From contig NZ_PTPX01000006.1 in the NCBI RefSeq assembly GCF_003260095.1, positions 62,001 through 126,000 on the forward strand: a stretch of 64,000 nt of DNA, in the 5' to 3' direction. Origin of the DNA: Glaesserella australis. Its GTDB lineage: Bacteria; Pseudomonadota; Gammaproteobacteria; Enterobacterales; Pasteurellaceae. The position numbers and the translations under genes were made by a program. Positions within the stretch are counted from its first letter, which is position 1. Each line of letters starts with the position of its first letter. Positions 36,786 through 46,134 of this stretch are shown here, piece by piece. The notes under the pieces were generated by a model that saw only the letters and a program-made list of their open reading frames with translations, did no database searches and was not told where the DNA came from.

Positions 36786-36947
36786 CTCTCTCCCGCAAGC
36801 GGGAGAGAGACAGCTCAAAATAGCGTAAGGCTATTTTGAGCAGAGAGAGGGGGTAACAAGCGGTCAGTTTTCATCAAAAATTTGCAAGCCCTCTCCCTCC
36901 GAAAATCCTTCGGATTTTCTCCACCCTCTCCCGTAAACGGGAGAGGG
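36786..36947. repeat. Cluster of four hairpins between trpG and trpD
   Basis: Hairpins: CTCTCTCCCGC/GCGGGAGAGAG (36786-36809), GCTCAAAATAGC/GCTATTTTGAGC (36813-36841), GAAAATCC/GGATTTTC (36901-36919), and CCCTCTCCCGT/ACGGGAGAGGG (36924-36947). The first and last arms share a CTCTCCCG motif, so the outer parts look like copies of one repeat. An uptake signal (36856-36865) lies in the middle. Confidence 0.75.
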
Positions 36948-36979
36948 GAAGAACGGCAATAACGACAAAAGGATTCCCT

Positions 36980-37984
36980 ATGCAACTCGATCAACTCTTA
37001 GAAAAACTATTTAATCATCAAACTTTATCCCAAACCGAATCGCACTTTTTATTTCAACATTTAATGCAAGGCAAACTCTCTAGTGAGCAACTTGCAGGGG
37101 TATTGATTGCGCTTAAATTACGGGGCGAAACCATTGCCGAAATCGCAGGTGCAGTCACAGCGACCCTTGAACATGCACAACCTTTTGCCACGCCTGATTA
37201 TCCTTTTGCCGATATTGTCGGCACAGGGGGTGATGGTGCAAATACGATTAATATTTCCACGGCAAGTGCGATTGTCGCTGCTAGTATGGGCTTGAAAATT
37301 GCCAAACATGGTAGCCGTAGCGTTTCCAGTAAAACAGGGGCAAGTGATGTATTAACGGCGCTAGGGATTGATGTTTCAATTTCTGCCGAGAAAGCACGTC
37401 AAGCCCTTGATAATACGCACCTTTGCTTTCTCTTTGCACCGCAATATCATCAGGGATTTAAATATGCGATCCCCGTTCGCCAAGCACTAAAAACCCGCAC
37501 ACTATTTAATATTTTAGGTCCACTAGTCAATCCTGCCCGCCCGAAACATCAACTGCTTGGCGTGTATTCCCCTGAATTAATCAAAACGTATGCGGAAACG
37601 GTGAACAGTTTAAATCATCGGCATACGATTGTGGTGCATGGTTCAGGTTTAGATGAAGTGGCGGTTCACGGTGAAACACAAGTGGCGGAAGTGGAAAATG
37701 GAGAAATTTGCTATTTCAGCTTAACCCCAGAAGATTTCGGGGTTCAAACACATTCTTTAGAAGCCTTAAAAGGCGGAGAACCCGTCGAGAATGCGGCTAA
37801 AATCACAGCGTTATTGCAAGGCAAAGGAGAAGCAGCGCATATTGATGCTGTAGCGGTGAATGTGGCGATGTTAATGCGTTTGTTCGGCGAAAGAGATTTA
37901 AAGACCAATACAGCCAAAGTTAAAGCACATTTAGCGACAGGTAAAGCTTTCGATACCCTACAACAATTGGCAAAATTTCGATAA
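36980..37984 (+). CDS. trpD: Anthranilate phosphoribosyltransferase
   Basis: This enzyme transfers phosphoribosyl from PRPP to anthranilate. It has 334 residues. The PRPP motif [17 protein letters not shown] and [17 protein letters not shown] are visible, with [12 protein letters not shown] later. trpC does not follow; the next gene is a DUF808 protein after a terminator. Confidence 0.95.
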   Translation: MQLDQLLEKLFNHQTLSQTESHFLFQHLMQGKLSSEQLAGVLIALKLRGETIAEIAGAVTATLEHAQPFATPDYPFADIVGTGGDGANTINISTASAIVAASMGLKIAKHGSRSVSSKTGASDVLTALGIDVSISAEKARQALDNTHLCFLFAPQYHQGFKYAIPVRQALKTRTLFNILGPLVNPARPKHQLLGVYSPELIKTYAETVNSLNHRHTIVVHGSGLDEVAVHGETQVAEVENGEICYFSLTPEDFGVQTHSLEALKGGEPVENAAKITALLQGKGEAAHIDAVAVNVAMLMRLFGERDLKTNTAKVKAHLATGKAFDTLQQLAKFR

Positions 37985-38085
37985 AAATGTATGAAGAGCG
38001 GTTACTTCTTTGCTGTTTTTTGTAATCATAGAAAATGATTGAAATTGTTTAAAATTTCGCTCAATATATCACCCTTTAATTTATC

Positions 38086-38111
38086 GCCCACAATATTGTG
38101 GGCTTCTTTTT
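38086..38111 (+). terminator. Terminator after trpD
   Basis: GCCCACAAT/ATTGTGGGC (38086-38103) has a perfect 9-bp stem and a TTCTTTTT tail. Confidence 0.85.
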
Positions 38112-38130
38112 GATCATTTAAGGAAAGAAA

Positions 38131-38988
38131 ATGGCGTTTAGTTCATTATTTACATTACTCGATGATATTGCCTCCGTGCTTGATGACGTGGCGTTGATGA
38201 CCAAAGCTGCAACCAAAAAAACTGCAGGCGTAATTGGAGATGATTTAGCTTTAAATGCTAACCAAGTAAGTGGCAAAGATATTAAGCCAGAGCGTGAATT
38301 ACCAATTATTTGGGCTGTTGCGAAAGGCTCATTAATCAATAAAGTAATCTTGATTCCTATTGCGCTGTTGCTCTCTGTTTATTTGCCAGTATTAATTAAT
38401 CCGCTATTGATGATTGGTGGGGCTTATCTCTGTTTTGAAGGGGTTGAAAAGTTATTGCATAAGTTTTTACATAAAGCGGATAGTCACGAACCACAAGAAA
38501 TCGTTTCTGAAGCAGATAAAATTAAAGGTGCTGTACGTACCGATTTTATTCTTTCTGCTGAAATTATCATTATTGCCCTTGGCGTACTACAAGGCTCTAC
38601 AACTTTAACAAAAGTGCTATCACTTTCAGCCATCGGTATTGGTATTACGCTATTTGTTTATGGATTGGTTGGATTAATTGTTAAACTTGATGATATTGGC
38701 TTATGGATGCTGAATAAAAAAAGCACTTTATCTCAAGGTATTGGTAAGGGATTACTCTTTATTATGCCATGGTTTATGAAATCTCTTTCTGTAATTGGTA
38801 CTATTGCAATGTTCCTTGTTGGTGGGGGTATTTTTACCCATACCGTACCATTTATTCACCATTTTATTGAAGGATTACAGATTGATTTAGCATTTTTAAG
38901 CTTTGTTGACTTAGTTGTAGGTGTCGTTATTGGTTCTATCGCGTGTTTAGTTTTATTGCCGTTGATTAAACTATTAGGTAAAAAATAA
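38131..38988 (+). CDS. DUF808/YedI-family inner membrane protein
   Basis: This 285-residue protein has a soluble N-terminal part (MAFSSLFTLLDDIASVLDDVA; TKAATKKTAGVIGDDLALNA) followed by six or so membrane segments. The start block and VIGDDLA motif identify the DUF808 (YedI) family, whose function is unknown. It has its own ribosome-binding site (AAGGAAAG) and lies after the trp terminator. Confidence 0.85.
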   Translation: MAFSSLFTLLDDIASVLDDVALMTKAATKKTAGVIGDDLALNANQVSGKDIKPERELPIIWAVAKGSLINKVILIPIALLLSVYLPVLINPLLMIGGAYLCFEGVEKLLHKFLHKADSHEPQEIVSEADKIKGAVRTDFILSAEIIIIALGVLQGSTTLTKVLSLSAIGIGITLFVYGLVGLIVKLDDIGLWMLNKKSTLSQGIGKGLLFIMPWFMKSLSVIGTIAMFLVGGGIFTHTVPFIHHFIEGLQIDLAFLSFVDLVVGVVIGSIACLVLLPLIKLLGKK

Positions 38989-39179
38989 GTGCATATAAGA
39001 AAAATGGCGATTTCTAATGTATAACCCTATGAAAAATTTAATATTTCTTTGTAAATTGTTAGAAATTAGCCATTTTGCTTAGTTACTAAGCAAGCGGTCT
39101 GTTATTTTACTTTTTTTGCAAAAATAATTTGACATATTTCTAGAACCTAGTAATATGCACGCCCACAGACACAGTGAGT

Positions 39180-39274
39180 GGTGAGATGGCCGAGCAGGCT
39201 GAAGGCGCTCCCCTGCTAAGGGAGTATGGGGTTAAAAAGCTCCATCGAGGGTTCGAATCCCTCTCTCACCGCCA
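39180..39274 (+). tRNA. tRNA-Ser (GCU)
   Basis: A 95-base tRNA with a long variable arm, as expected for Ser. The acceptor GGTGAGA pairs with TCTCACC; the anticodon loop carries GCT; the 3' CCA is encoded. Confidence 0.96.
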
Positions 39275-39287
39275 TTTACTTTATCAC

Positions 39288-39364
39288 GCACCCGTAGCTC
39301 AGCTGGATAGAGTACTCGGCTACGAACCGAGCGGTCAGAGGTTCGAATCCTCTCGGGTGCGCCA
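39288..39364 (+). tRNA. tRNA-Arg (ACG)
   Basis: A 77-base tRNA with acceptor GCACCCG/CGGGTGC, anticodon ACG in CGGCTACGAACCG and encoded CCA. It lies 13 bases after tRNA-Ser, so both are likely one transcript. Confidence 0.96.
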
Positions 39365-39440
39365 TTTCTTAATATTCAAATCTTTTCGTTATACCAAGAA
39401 TAAAAATAAAGTCACGATAAGATCTTACTTAGCGATTTTT

Positions 39441-40739
39441 ATGCTTAATTTTGCTCATCAAGAACATATTCGAACTTACTATTCCGATTCTAGAAATATT
39501 CATTTTACTCTTCCACATCTTGCCACTAATCAATCCACCGATGTTTGCATTATCGGGGCAGGTTTTTTAGGTTTATCCACGGCGTTAGAATTAGCTGAAA
39601 AGGGCAAAAACGTAATTGTCGTTGAAGGCGCTCGTGTAGGTTATGGGGCTTCAGGGCGTAATGGTGGGCAAGCTATCAATGGCTTTGAAGAAGGAATTGA
39701 CGAGTATATTGAACAAGTCGGCGAAGAAAATGCACGCAAGCTTTGGGATATGTCTTTAGAAGCGATTAATATCATTGATGAGCGAGTTAAGACATACAAC
39801 ATTCAATGTGATTGGAAAAAAGGCTATGCGACATTGGCGCTAAATCATCGTCGTATGGATGATCTTATGGCTATCGAAAAAGAGAGCCGGGAACGTTTTG
39901 GCTATCAACATATGGAATTATGGGATAAGACAAAGCTAGAACAGCATTTAGGCAGTAAAATTTACTGTGGCGCTTTATATGATAGTCAGTCTGGACATTT
40001 ACATCCACTTAATTACTGCTTAGGTTTAGCAGCGGCTTGTTTACAACGTGGTGTGACAATTTATGAACATACCCCTGCCCTTGATTTGCAATTTTCAGGT
40101 AATCAAGTCAAAGTTATTACACCACAAGGTTCAATTACGGCAGATAATGTGGTTTTAGCCACCAATGCTTATATTGATGCGAAATCAAATAAAAAAATCG
40201 GTTTTAAACTCGCACGAAAAATTCTGCCTGTAGAAAGTTTTATTATTGCTACAGAGCCGTTAAGCCAATCCGTTGCAGATAGTATTATCAATAATGGTAT
40301 GTCTGTTTGTGATAACAATATTTTGCTTGATTATTACCGCTTGAGTGCAGATAACCGCTTGCTGTTCGGGAGTGACTCTAGCTCAAATGTCGATATGATC
40401 GCCAAAATGCGTCGAAATATGCTTGATGTATTCCCACAATTAGAGAATGTAAAAATTGATTATGGCTGGGGTGGACCGATTGATATGACACTCAATGCGT
40501 CTCCACACTTCGGTAGAGTAAAATCTAATGTTTATTTTGCCCAAGGCTTTTCAGGTCATGGTGTTGCACTCACGGGGTTGACTGGACGTATTATCGCAGA
40601 ATCTATTCTTGGCAATGACGAGCGGTTACGTGTCTTTGAAAGCCTTAAAGTACCTAGTTTATTTGGTGGGAAGTGGGTCAAGAAAGTCGCATTGAAAATT
40701 GGTATAAATTATTACCGTTTCTTAGATAAGTATAGGTAA
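39441..40739 (+). CDS. FAD-dependent oxidoreductase (PuuB/OrdL-like)
   Basis: This 432-residue DAO-family flavoenzyme has the Rossmann motif VCIIGAGFLGLSTALELAEKG near residue 34, then GARVGYGASGRNGGQ. The GWGGPIDMTLNASPHFGR and GFSGHGVALTGLTGRI segments resemble gamma-glutamylputrescine oxidase (PuuB). No puu genes are nearby, so a different amine or amino acid may be the substrate. ATG at 39441 is used; the open frame extends upstream through both tRNA genes and must be false there. The ribosome-binding site is weak. Confidence 0.8.
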   Translation: MLNFAHQEHIRTYYSDSRNIHFTLPHLATNQSTDVCIIGAGFLGLSTALELAEKGKNVIVVEGARVGYGASGRNGGQAINGFEEGIDEYIEQVGEENARKLWDMSLEAINIIDERVKTYNIQCDWKKGYATLALNHRRMDDLMAIEKESRERFGYQHMELWDKTKLEQHLGSKIYCGALYDSQSGHLHPLNYCLGLAAACLQRGVTIYEHTPALDLQFSGNQVKVITPQGSITADNVVLATNAYIDAKSNKKIGFKLARKILPVESFIIATEPLSQSVADSIINNGMSVCDNNILLDYYRLSADNRLLFGSDSSSNVDMIAKMRRNMLDVFPQLENVKIDYGWGGPIDMTLNASPHFGRVKSNVYFAQGFSGHGVALTGLTGRIIAESILGNDERLRVFESLKVPSLFGGKWVKKVALKIGINYYRFLDKYR

Positions 40740-40776
40740 AGTAGTGGCTATTTTATCGCTCTTATGTGGCATCTAA

Positions 40777-40804
40777 TTAAGTATGCCCATTCAGGCATAC
40801 TTAA
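40777..40804. terminator. Hairpin between the oxidase and porin genes
   Basis: TTAAGTATGCC/GGCATACTTAA stem (about 40777-40804) lies between the two convergent genes. Confidence 0.6.
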
Positions 40805-40814
40805 AATAATTTTA

Positions 40815-41915
40815 TTACCAATAAGCACGTAAGCCGATAACCGTTTCGTTATTACGAACTTTTGATGATTTTACACCGTTAGTATAGTTATTAGCTTTTG
40901 CTGTTTTCCACTCAACAAAGGTTTTTAGGTATTTAGGTACGATGTAGTATTCTGTACCTAACATAAATTCATGGGTTTTCTTGTTAGTATCTGCACTAGA
41001 AACACGATCTAAACGATCTGTTTTATAAGCATACATTGTGTAAGCAGACCAATCTTTCGTTAATTGTTGATAAAGCACAGTACGAACTTCTTTACGTACA
41101 CGTTTGTTGCCAATAGTACCTTGATCGTTTGTTACACCACGTTCTAAGTCGATACCGACAGTGGTTTTATCATAGGTATAAGCTGTTCCAACAGAATATG
41201 CGGTATAGCCATAAGTATGACCAGTGCTACGTTGTTCAAAACGCTCACGAGATACACCTGTACCCAATTTTACACTTTGTAGCTCATCAATTTTATGATT
41301 ATAGATTGCTGCAGCACCCCAAATATCTTTACGCTCGTCAGTTAAATCTTTTGCATCATTACCGCGTTGGCTATGACCACCATAGAATGCACCTAGTTTT
41401 AAACCTTTAATACCACTGTAAGTATATTGAGCTACTTTACGTGATGAACCGTTTAATAAGCCACCACTTAAGCTTAACGTATTTGGTAAGTCTGTACGTT
41501 TAACTTCATCAGTAATCGTTGCCATATGACCATAGGTTAATTCACCATATTGTTTATGACCGATACCAACATAAAGTTGGCGAGTATAAATGTCGTCGAA
41601 ATTATGCTGTGAGGGCGCAGTACCACGGAAGCGCCATTCAGCACGACCGATACCATAGAAACCATTCGCAATTTGTTGCGTTAATTTGAAACCAAAACGT
41701 GAGCCATCATTTGCTACTGCACGGTTAACATGATTACGCTTAGTCGTGTTTTTTTCATAATTCTCGGTTTTTTCAGAAGAACTCTGCCACTTAAGGCGAA
41801 GAGAACCGCTGAAATCTAATTTTGTACCTGTTTCTTGGTTATCAATTAGTGTGTATGCTTGCGCTGAGCTTGCTGCCATCGCTAAAGCAGATAATGTAAA
41901 TAGTGCTTTTTTCAT
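40815..41915 (-). CDS. General porin (OmpP2/OmpC-like)
   Basis: This 366-residue outer-membrane protein has a signal peptide ending at AQA and then YTLIDNQETGTKLDFSGSLR, the typical first strand. Beta-strands alternate with loops, with RAEWRF and YVGIGHKQYGELTYGH near one third, and it ends in Trp (GLRAYW) as a barrel-assembly signal. It matches Gram-negative porins of Pasteurellaceae. AT-rich leader sequence (41916-42125) precedes it. Confidence 0.88.
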   Translation of the reverse strand: MKKALFTLSALAMAASSAQAYTLIDNQETGTKLDFSGSLRLKWQSSSEKTENYEKNTTKRNHVNRAVANDGSRFGFKLTQQIANGFYGIGRAEWRFRGTAPSQHNFDDIYTRQLYVGIGHKQYGELTYGHMATITDEVKRTDLPNTLSLSGGLLNGSSRKVAQYTYSGIKGLKLGAFYGGHSQRGNDAKDLTDERKDIWGAAAIYNHKIDELQSVKLGTGVSRERFEQRSTGHTYGYTAYSVGTAYTYDKTTVGIDLERGVTNDQGTIGNKRVRKEVRTVLYQQLTKDWSAYTMYAYKTDRLDRVSSADTNKKTHEFMLGTEYYIVPKYLKTFVEWKTAKANNYTNGVKSSKVRNNETVIGLRAYW

Positions 41916-42125
41916 AATTTGTCATTCCGAGTATGGTTGAAAATATGGAGTGTAAATGAAATTTACCGCTCCATTATATCCAATAATACATAACTGTGCC
42001 GATATATTTTTTTATTTCATAGAAATAAATGTCATAAAAAGTAGCCTAATAAAAAATTTAGATGAAAGTGGGTTATTAGCCTATAATGTCATCATCTTTT
42101 ACTTTTTATAAACTATTGACAGTAT

Positions 42126-43292
42126 ATGACAACATCATCTCCTCTTATTGCTATTGTTGCAGGTGAAATTTCAGGCGATATTCTTGGTGCGGGTTTAATT
42201 CGTGCATTAAAGATTCACTATCCTAATGCTCGTTTTATTGGGGTTGCAGGTGAGCGAATGTTAAATGAAGGTTGTGAGACCTTATTTGATATGGAAGAGT
42301 TGGCTGTCATGGGATTAGCTGAAGTGGTTAAACATTTGCCTCGCTTGTTAAAACGTAGGAAGCAAGTTATTGACACTATGTTGGCATTAAAACCCGATAT
42401 TTTCATTGGTATTGATGCCCCTGATTTTAATATTGGTGTTGAAGAAAAGCTTAAAGCCAATGGAATTAAAACCATTCATTATGTTAGCCCTTCTGTTTGG
42501 GCATGGAGACAAAATCGGGTACATAAGATAGCCCGGGCAACTAATTTAGTGCTTGCCTTTTTACCGTTTGAAAAAGCCTTTTACGACCGTTTTAATGTGC
42601 CGTGTCGTTTTATTGGGCATACAATGGCAGATGCCATTTCATTAAAGCCTCATCGTCAAGATGCTTGCCGTTTACTTGGCATTGATGAAACTCAACGTTA
42701 TATGGCAATTTTAGTAGGTAGCCGTGGTAGCGAAGTGAATTTTCTCACAGAGCCATTTTTAAAAACGGCACAATTACTTAAAGCTCAATATCCCGATGTG
42801 CAGTTTTTAGTACCACTGGTAAATCAAAAACGCCGTGAACAATTTGAAGCCATTAAAGCACAAGTTGCCCCTGAATTAGATGTGATTATCTTAGATGGAA
42901 ATGCACGCTCTGCGATGATTGTGGCGGAAGTGACATTACTTGCATCAGGCACAGCAGCCCTTGAAGCGATGCTTTGTAAGTCTCCGATGGTTGTGGGCTA
43001 TAAAATGAAACCACTTACCTATTGGTTGGCGCAAAAATTGGTTAAGACAGACTATATCTCTTTGCCAAATTTACTCGCAAACGAACCGCTTGTACCTGAA
43101 TTGATCCAAGAAGCTTGTGAACCTGAAAATTTAGCGAAGCATTTAGCGGTTTATTTATCGCAAGCGCCTGAAGATGTTGCACAGAAAAATGCTTTAAAAC
43201 AACGTTTTATTGATTTGCATAAATTAATTCAATGCGATGCTGATGCTCAGGCGGCACAAGCGGTTGTTGATGTAATAAAAGGCAACATATAG
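42126..43292 (+). CDS. lpxB: Lipid-A-disaccharide synthase
   Basis: This GT19 enzyme joins UDP-diacylglucosamine and lipid X to make the lipid A disaccharide. It has 388 residues. Signatures are [14 protein letters not shown] at the N-terminus, [25 protein letters not shown] and the [11 protein letters not shown] nucleotide-binding region. Unusually, lpxA/fabZ are not upstream and rnhB is not downstream; ybjD follows 31 bases later. Confidence 0.95.
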   Translation: MTTSSPLIAIVAGEISGDILGAGLIRALKIHYPNARFIGVAGERMLNEGCETLFDMEELAVMGLAEVVKHLPRLLKRRKQVIDTMLALKPDIFIGIDAPDFNIGVEEKLKANGIKTIHYVSPSVWAWRQNRVHKIARATNLVLAFLPFEKAFYDRFNVPCRFIGHTMADAISLKPHRQDACRLLGIDETQRYMAILVGSRGSEVNFLTEPFLKTAQLLKAQYPDVQFLVPLVNQKRREQFEAIKAQVAPELDVIILDGNARSAMIVAEVTLLASGTAALEAMLCKSPMVVGYKMKPLTYWLAQKLVKTDYISLPNLLANEPLVPELIQEACEPENLAKHLAVYLSQAPEDVAQKNALKQRFIDLHKLIQCDADAQAAQAVVDVIKGNI

Positions 43293-43323
43293 ACAATATT
43301 CAAATAATGGAAATGGAGAATTT

Positions 43324-44898
43324 ATGTACTTACGTAATATCGATATCGTCGGATTTAGAGGTATTAGTCGCCTTTCCATGACATTAAGACCTAATATGGT
43401 GTTGATTGGGGAAAATGCGTGGGGTAAATCGAGTTTACTTGATGCATTAAGCCTAATTTTCAATGCAGAGCAAAAACGTTATCAATTTCTTTATTCCGAC
43501 TTTCATGTTACAGCAGGAAAATCTCCTTCTGTCTCAAATCAGATAACGTTACTTTTTAGCTTTAGTAATAGTTTTATTGATGAGCATTTAGATCTTCAAC
43601 ATCAATGCTATCAAGCACTTTTTATAGAACACCAAGATCAATACCATCGTGTTTATCTCAAAGTAAGTGGTGAACGAACAGAAAATGAGATACAAACTTA
43701 CTATGATTTTATCGATCAAAATGGTGAAGAGATCTATTTAGAAAATAAAGAAGAAATTATTACTAAATTGCTCCAATATTTTCCGGTTTTTCGTTTTCGT
43801 GATGCGCGTTTAAAAGAGCATAGATCTTTTAAACAGTGTTATATAGATGATGGAGATGGCTGTAATCACTTATTTGATGAAAAGATTAATGCTCTTGTAC
43901 TCTTATTACAATACTATTTTTTTCATGATGAAAATAAACAATTATTGCTCAAAACTATTCCCGACCCGTCTGTATTATGGAGTAAAGTGAAACAACTTTG
44001 TTCTGATTTAAGAACTGGAGATTTAGCATTACGTCAAACTCTATTTGAGAAAATCTCACAATTTTTTATTCCCATTAGTGAAAAATCAGAATTTGGTGCT
44101 GTACTGCAACCCATCGTATTATTTGAAGATCCTGATGCAAGATTACACCCTAGAATGGTCGCTATTATTTGGGAGCTGATGCAGTTTTTGCCTATTCAAC
44201 GTATTACAACAACGAATTCTGTTGAGTTACTTTCACAAGTTGAGCTACGTTCTATTTGCCGATTGGTCCGTTCCCCTAATGCGATAAAAGCTTATCAGCT
44301 TTCAAAATATACATTATCTAAGCAAGCTTTACGTCGTCTTACATTTCACATTCATTACAATCGTAGCATCGCTCTATTTGCAAATGCTTGGATATTAGTA
44401 GAGGGTGAAACAGAAGTCTGGCTATTGTCTGCTTTAGCGGAGCAATTAGGGATTAACTTGGAATTGGAAGGAATTCGTATTGTTGAATTTGCGCAATCAG
44501 GTCTTACTCCTTTACTGAAATATGTGAAAGCGATGGGGATTGAGTGGCATGTTTTAACTGATGGAGATATTGCTGGTAAGAAATATGCAGAAGCGGTGAA
44601 AAGTATGTTGGATGAGCATGAAACTACTTCGGAGCGTCTTACGATATTACCTAAAAGTGATATTGAACATTTTCTCTACTTTTCTGGTTTTGCATCAATC
44701 TTTATTCATTTATCTCGTTGGAAAGCTCAAGGGAATTACTACCCAGCTACTAAAATTATTCAACAAGCGATACGTCGAACATCTAAACCTGATCTAGCTC
44801 TTGCTCTTGCTAGTGAAATTCAAAAAAGGGGTAAAGAGTCTATTCCAACACTTTTTACACGTTTATTTTCACGTGTAATAAATTTTGTAAGAGAATAA
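43324..44898 (+). CDS. ybjD: OLD-family ATPase/TOPRIM nuclease YbjD
   Basis: This 524-residue protein has an N-terminal ABC-type ATPase (Walker A GENAWGKS at residues 29-36; Walker B-like IVLFEDPDARLHP near 259-271) split by a coiled insertion, and a C-terminal TOPRIM domain (WILVEGETEVWLLSAL, EWHVLTDGDIAGKKYAE, DIEHFLY). It resembles E. coli YbjD at both ends (start VGFRGISRLS, end RRTSKPDLALAL). OLD-family proteins act in DNA repair or phage defence. A partner UvrD-like helicase (as in Gabija) is not adjacent. Confidence 0.88.
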   Translation: MYLRNIDIVGFRGISRLSMTLRPNMVLIGENAWGKSSLLDALSLIFNAEQKRYQFLYSDFHVTAGKSPSVSNQITLLFSFSNSFIDEHLDLQHQCYQALFIEHQDQYHRVYLKVSGERTENEIQTYYDFIDQNGEEIYLENKEEIITKLLQYFPVFRFRDARLKEHRSFKQCYIDDGDGCNHLFDEKINALVLLLQYYFFHDENKQLLLKTIPDPSVLWSKVKQLCSDLRTGDLALRQTLFEKISQFFIPISEKSEFGAVLQPIVLFEDPDARLHPRMVAIIWELMQFLPIQRITTTNSVELLSQVELRSICRLVRSPNAIKAYQLSKYTLSKQALRRLTFHIHYNRSIALFANAWILVEGETEVWLLSALAEQLGINLELEGIRIVEFAQSGLTPLLKYVKAMGIEWHVLTDGDIAGKKYAEAVKSMLDEHETTSERLTILPKSDIEHFLYFSGFASIFIHLSRWKAQGNYYPATKIIQQAIRRTSKPDLALALASEIQKRGKESIPTLFTRLFSRVINFVRE

Positions 44899-44935
44899 TG
44901 ATGAAAAATTTGGGGCTTACTAAGCCCCGTAGGTA

Positions 44936-44996
44936 TTTTGAGTTTTATGTAGCATTTGCACAAACACAGTTGCTACGAGCTTTTTTGAGTTTTATG
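44936..44996. repeat. Two 14-bp direct repeats
   Basis: TTTTGAGTTTTATG occurs at 44936-44949 and 44983-44996. After each copy is a TGCTAC-like word. No other copies are seen, so no array. Confidence 0.5.
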
Positions 44997-45026
44997 CAAC
45001 TGCTACATCATATTGGATATTTTAAT

Positions 45027-45962
45027 TTAGTTTAAACACTCACTAAATTGGCTAGCTAAGGATTGTAAAAACTCAGGATACGCATTTTTGCTTAATTCAA
45101 CTTTAGCACCAAGTGGATCAAGCTGACCGACTTTCGCTGAAGTGCCTTTGCTTAAACTTTCAATCACTTTCGGTGTAAATTGTGGCTCTGCGAATAAACA
45201 TTGTGCTTTTTTCTGAGCAATGCTTTGCTTAATTTTGTTTAAGGTTTTTGCACCTGGTGCAACAGTTGGGTTAATGGTAAAGGAACCTAAGGATTTTAAT
45301 CCGTAAGCATCTTCAAAATAGCCGTAAGCATCGTGGAAAGTGTAGTAACCTTTTGATTTTACAGGCTCTAGCTGTTTTGCAATCTCTACATTTTTAGCTG
45401 CAAGAGTTGCTTTAAAGCTTGCTAAATTTTCCGCAATTTTCGCTTTTTGTTCTGGTAATTGTTGGCTTAAACGCTCGGCGATTTGCTCGGCGATATGCTC
45501 ACTGGCGGTTGGTGAAAGCCAAATGTGCCAGTCTTCATCGTGGCTATGAGCATGATCGTGTCCGTGTGAATGTTTGTGTTCATGCTTATGCTCATGTTTG
45601 TGGTCGTGCTTATCTTCTTTATGTTCACTTGAATGCTCCGCGATCTCTTTAATGGCATCAACATTTTCAAGGGTTAATACTTTCTCTTTCGGCAATTTCT
45701 CAATGCTTTTTTCTAGGAAAGATTCCATCTCTTCACCCACCCAAACGACTAATTGAGCGGATTGTAATTGCTCAACATCAGATGGTTTTAAGCTGTAATC
45801 GTGCGGCGACGCGCTGACTGGCAGTAATACTTTAGTTTCAGTTACGCCATCAGTAATTGCACTAGCAATAAAGCCAAGCGGTTTTACCGTAGTAAGTACA
45901 TCTGCATTTGAAACAGCGGTTGCAGCTAATAAAGCAAGGCTTAATACACTTTTCTTAAACAT
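45027..45962 (-). CDS. znuA: High-affinity zinc-binding protein ZnuA
   Basis: This periplasmic solute-binding protein of the zinc ABC importer has 311 residues. The signal peptide ends around SNA. A His/Asp-rich loop (about residues 113-146, many HxH units) lies before DWHIWLSP, typical of ZnuA. Zn ligands are in SPHDYSLKP (His near 53), HIW (147), HDAYG and the C-terminal part. znuB and znuC are not adjacent. Confidence 0.93.
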   Translation of the reverse strand: MFKKSVLSLALLAATAVSNADVLTTVKPLGFIASAITDGVTETKVLLPVSASPHDYSLKPSDVEQLQSAQLVVWVGEEMESFLEKSIEKLPKEKVLTLENVDAIKEIAEHSSEHKEDKHDHKHEHKHEHKHSHGHDHAHSHDEDWHIWLSPTASEHIAEQIAERLSQQLPEQKAKIAENLASFKATLAAKNVEIAKQLEPVKSKGYYTFHDAYGYFEDAYGLKSLGSFTINPTVAPGAKTLNKIKQSIAQKKAQCLFAEPQFTPKVIESLSKGTSAKVGQLDPLGAKVELSKNAYPEFLQSLASQFSECLN

Positions 45963-45990
45963 AAAAAAATCTCCTTTAAATTAAAGTGGC

Positions 45991-46019
45991 GAAATATTAG
46001 CAGAATTTCACAATATTTC
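45991..46019. promoter_or_regulatory. Inverted repeat upstream of znuA
   Basis: GAAATATT (45991-45998) and AATATTTC (46012-46019) form an inverted repeat. It resembles a Zur operator only loosely because the spacing is wider. Confidence 0.35.
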
Positions 46020-46067
46020 TATAATTTTTTTATGGTTATTTAATTTTGTAAATTTTTTATGAAAAGT

Positions 46068-46085
46068 AACCGCTTGCAAGCGGTT
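46068..46085. repeat. Palindromic double uptake signal
   Basis: AACCGCTTGCAAGCGGTT is two uptake-signal cores fused head to head, making a perfect 18-bp palindrome 50 bases before ubiD. Confidence 0.8.
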
Positions 46086-46134
46086 AGATTTAAGCAAAAT
46101 TTTGCTATACTGCAATGAGTAATCAGGAGAACTT

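Noticed and set aside
39174-39440. Open reading frame extending the oxidase gene upstream through two tRNA genes
   Set aside because: Both tRNAs are clear by structure and the added residues have no homology; the protein starts at 39441.
43324-44898. Gabija-type defence system
   Set aside because: The ybjD protein has the OLD architecture but no GajB-like helicase is adjacent, and it matches housekeeping YbjD along its length.
44934-45010. Possible two-repeat CRISPR relic
   Set aside because: The identical repeat is only 14 bases, there are just two copies, and no cas gene is nearby.
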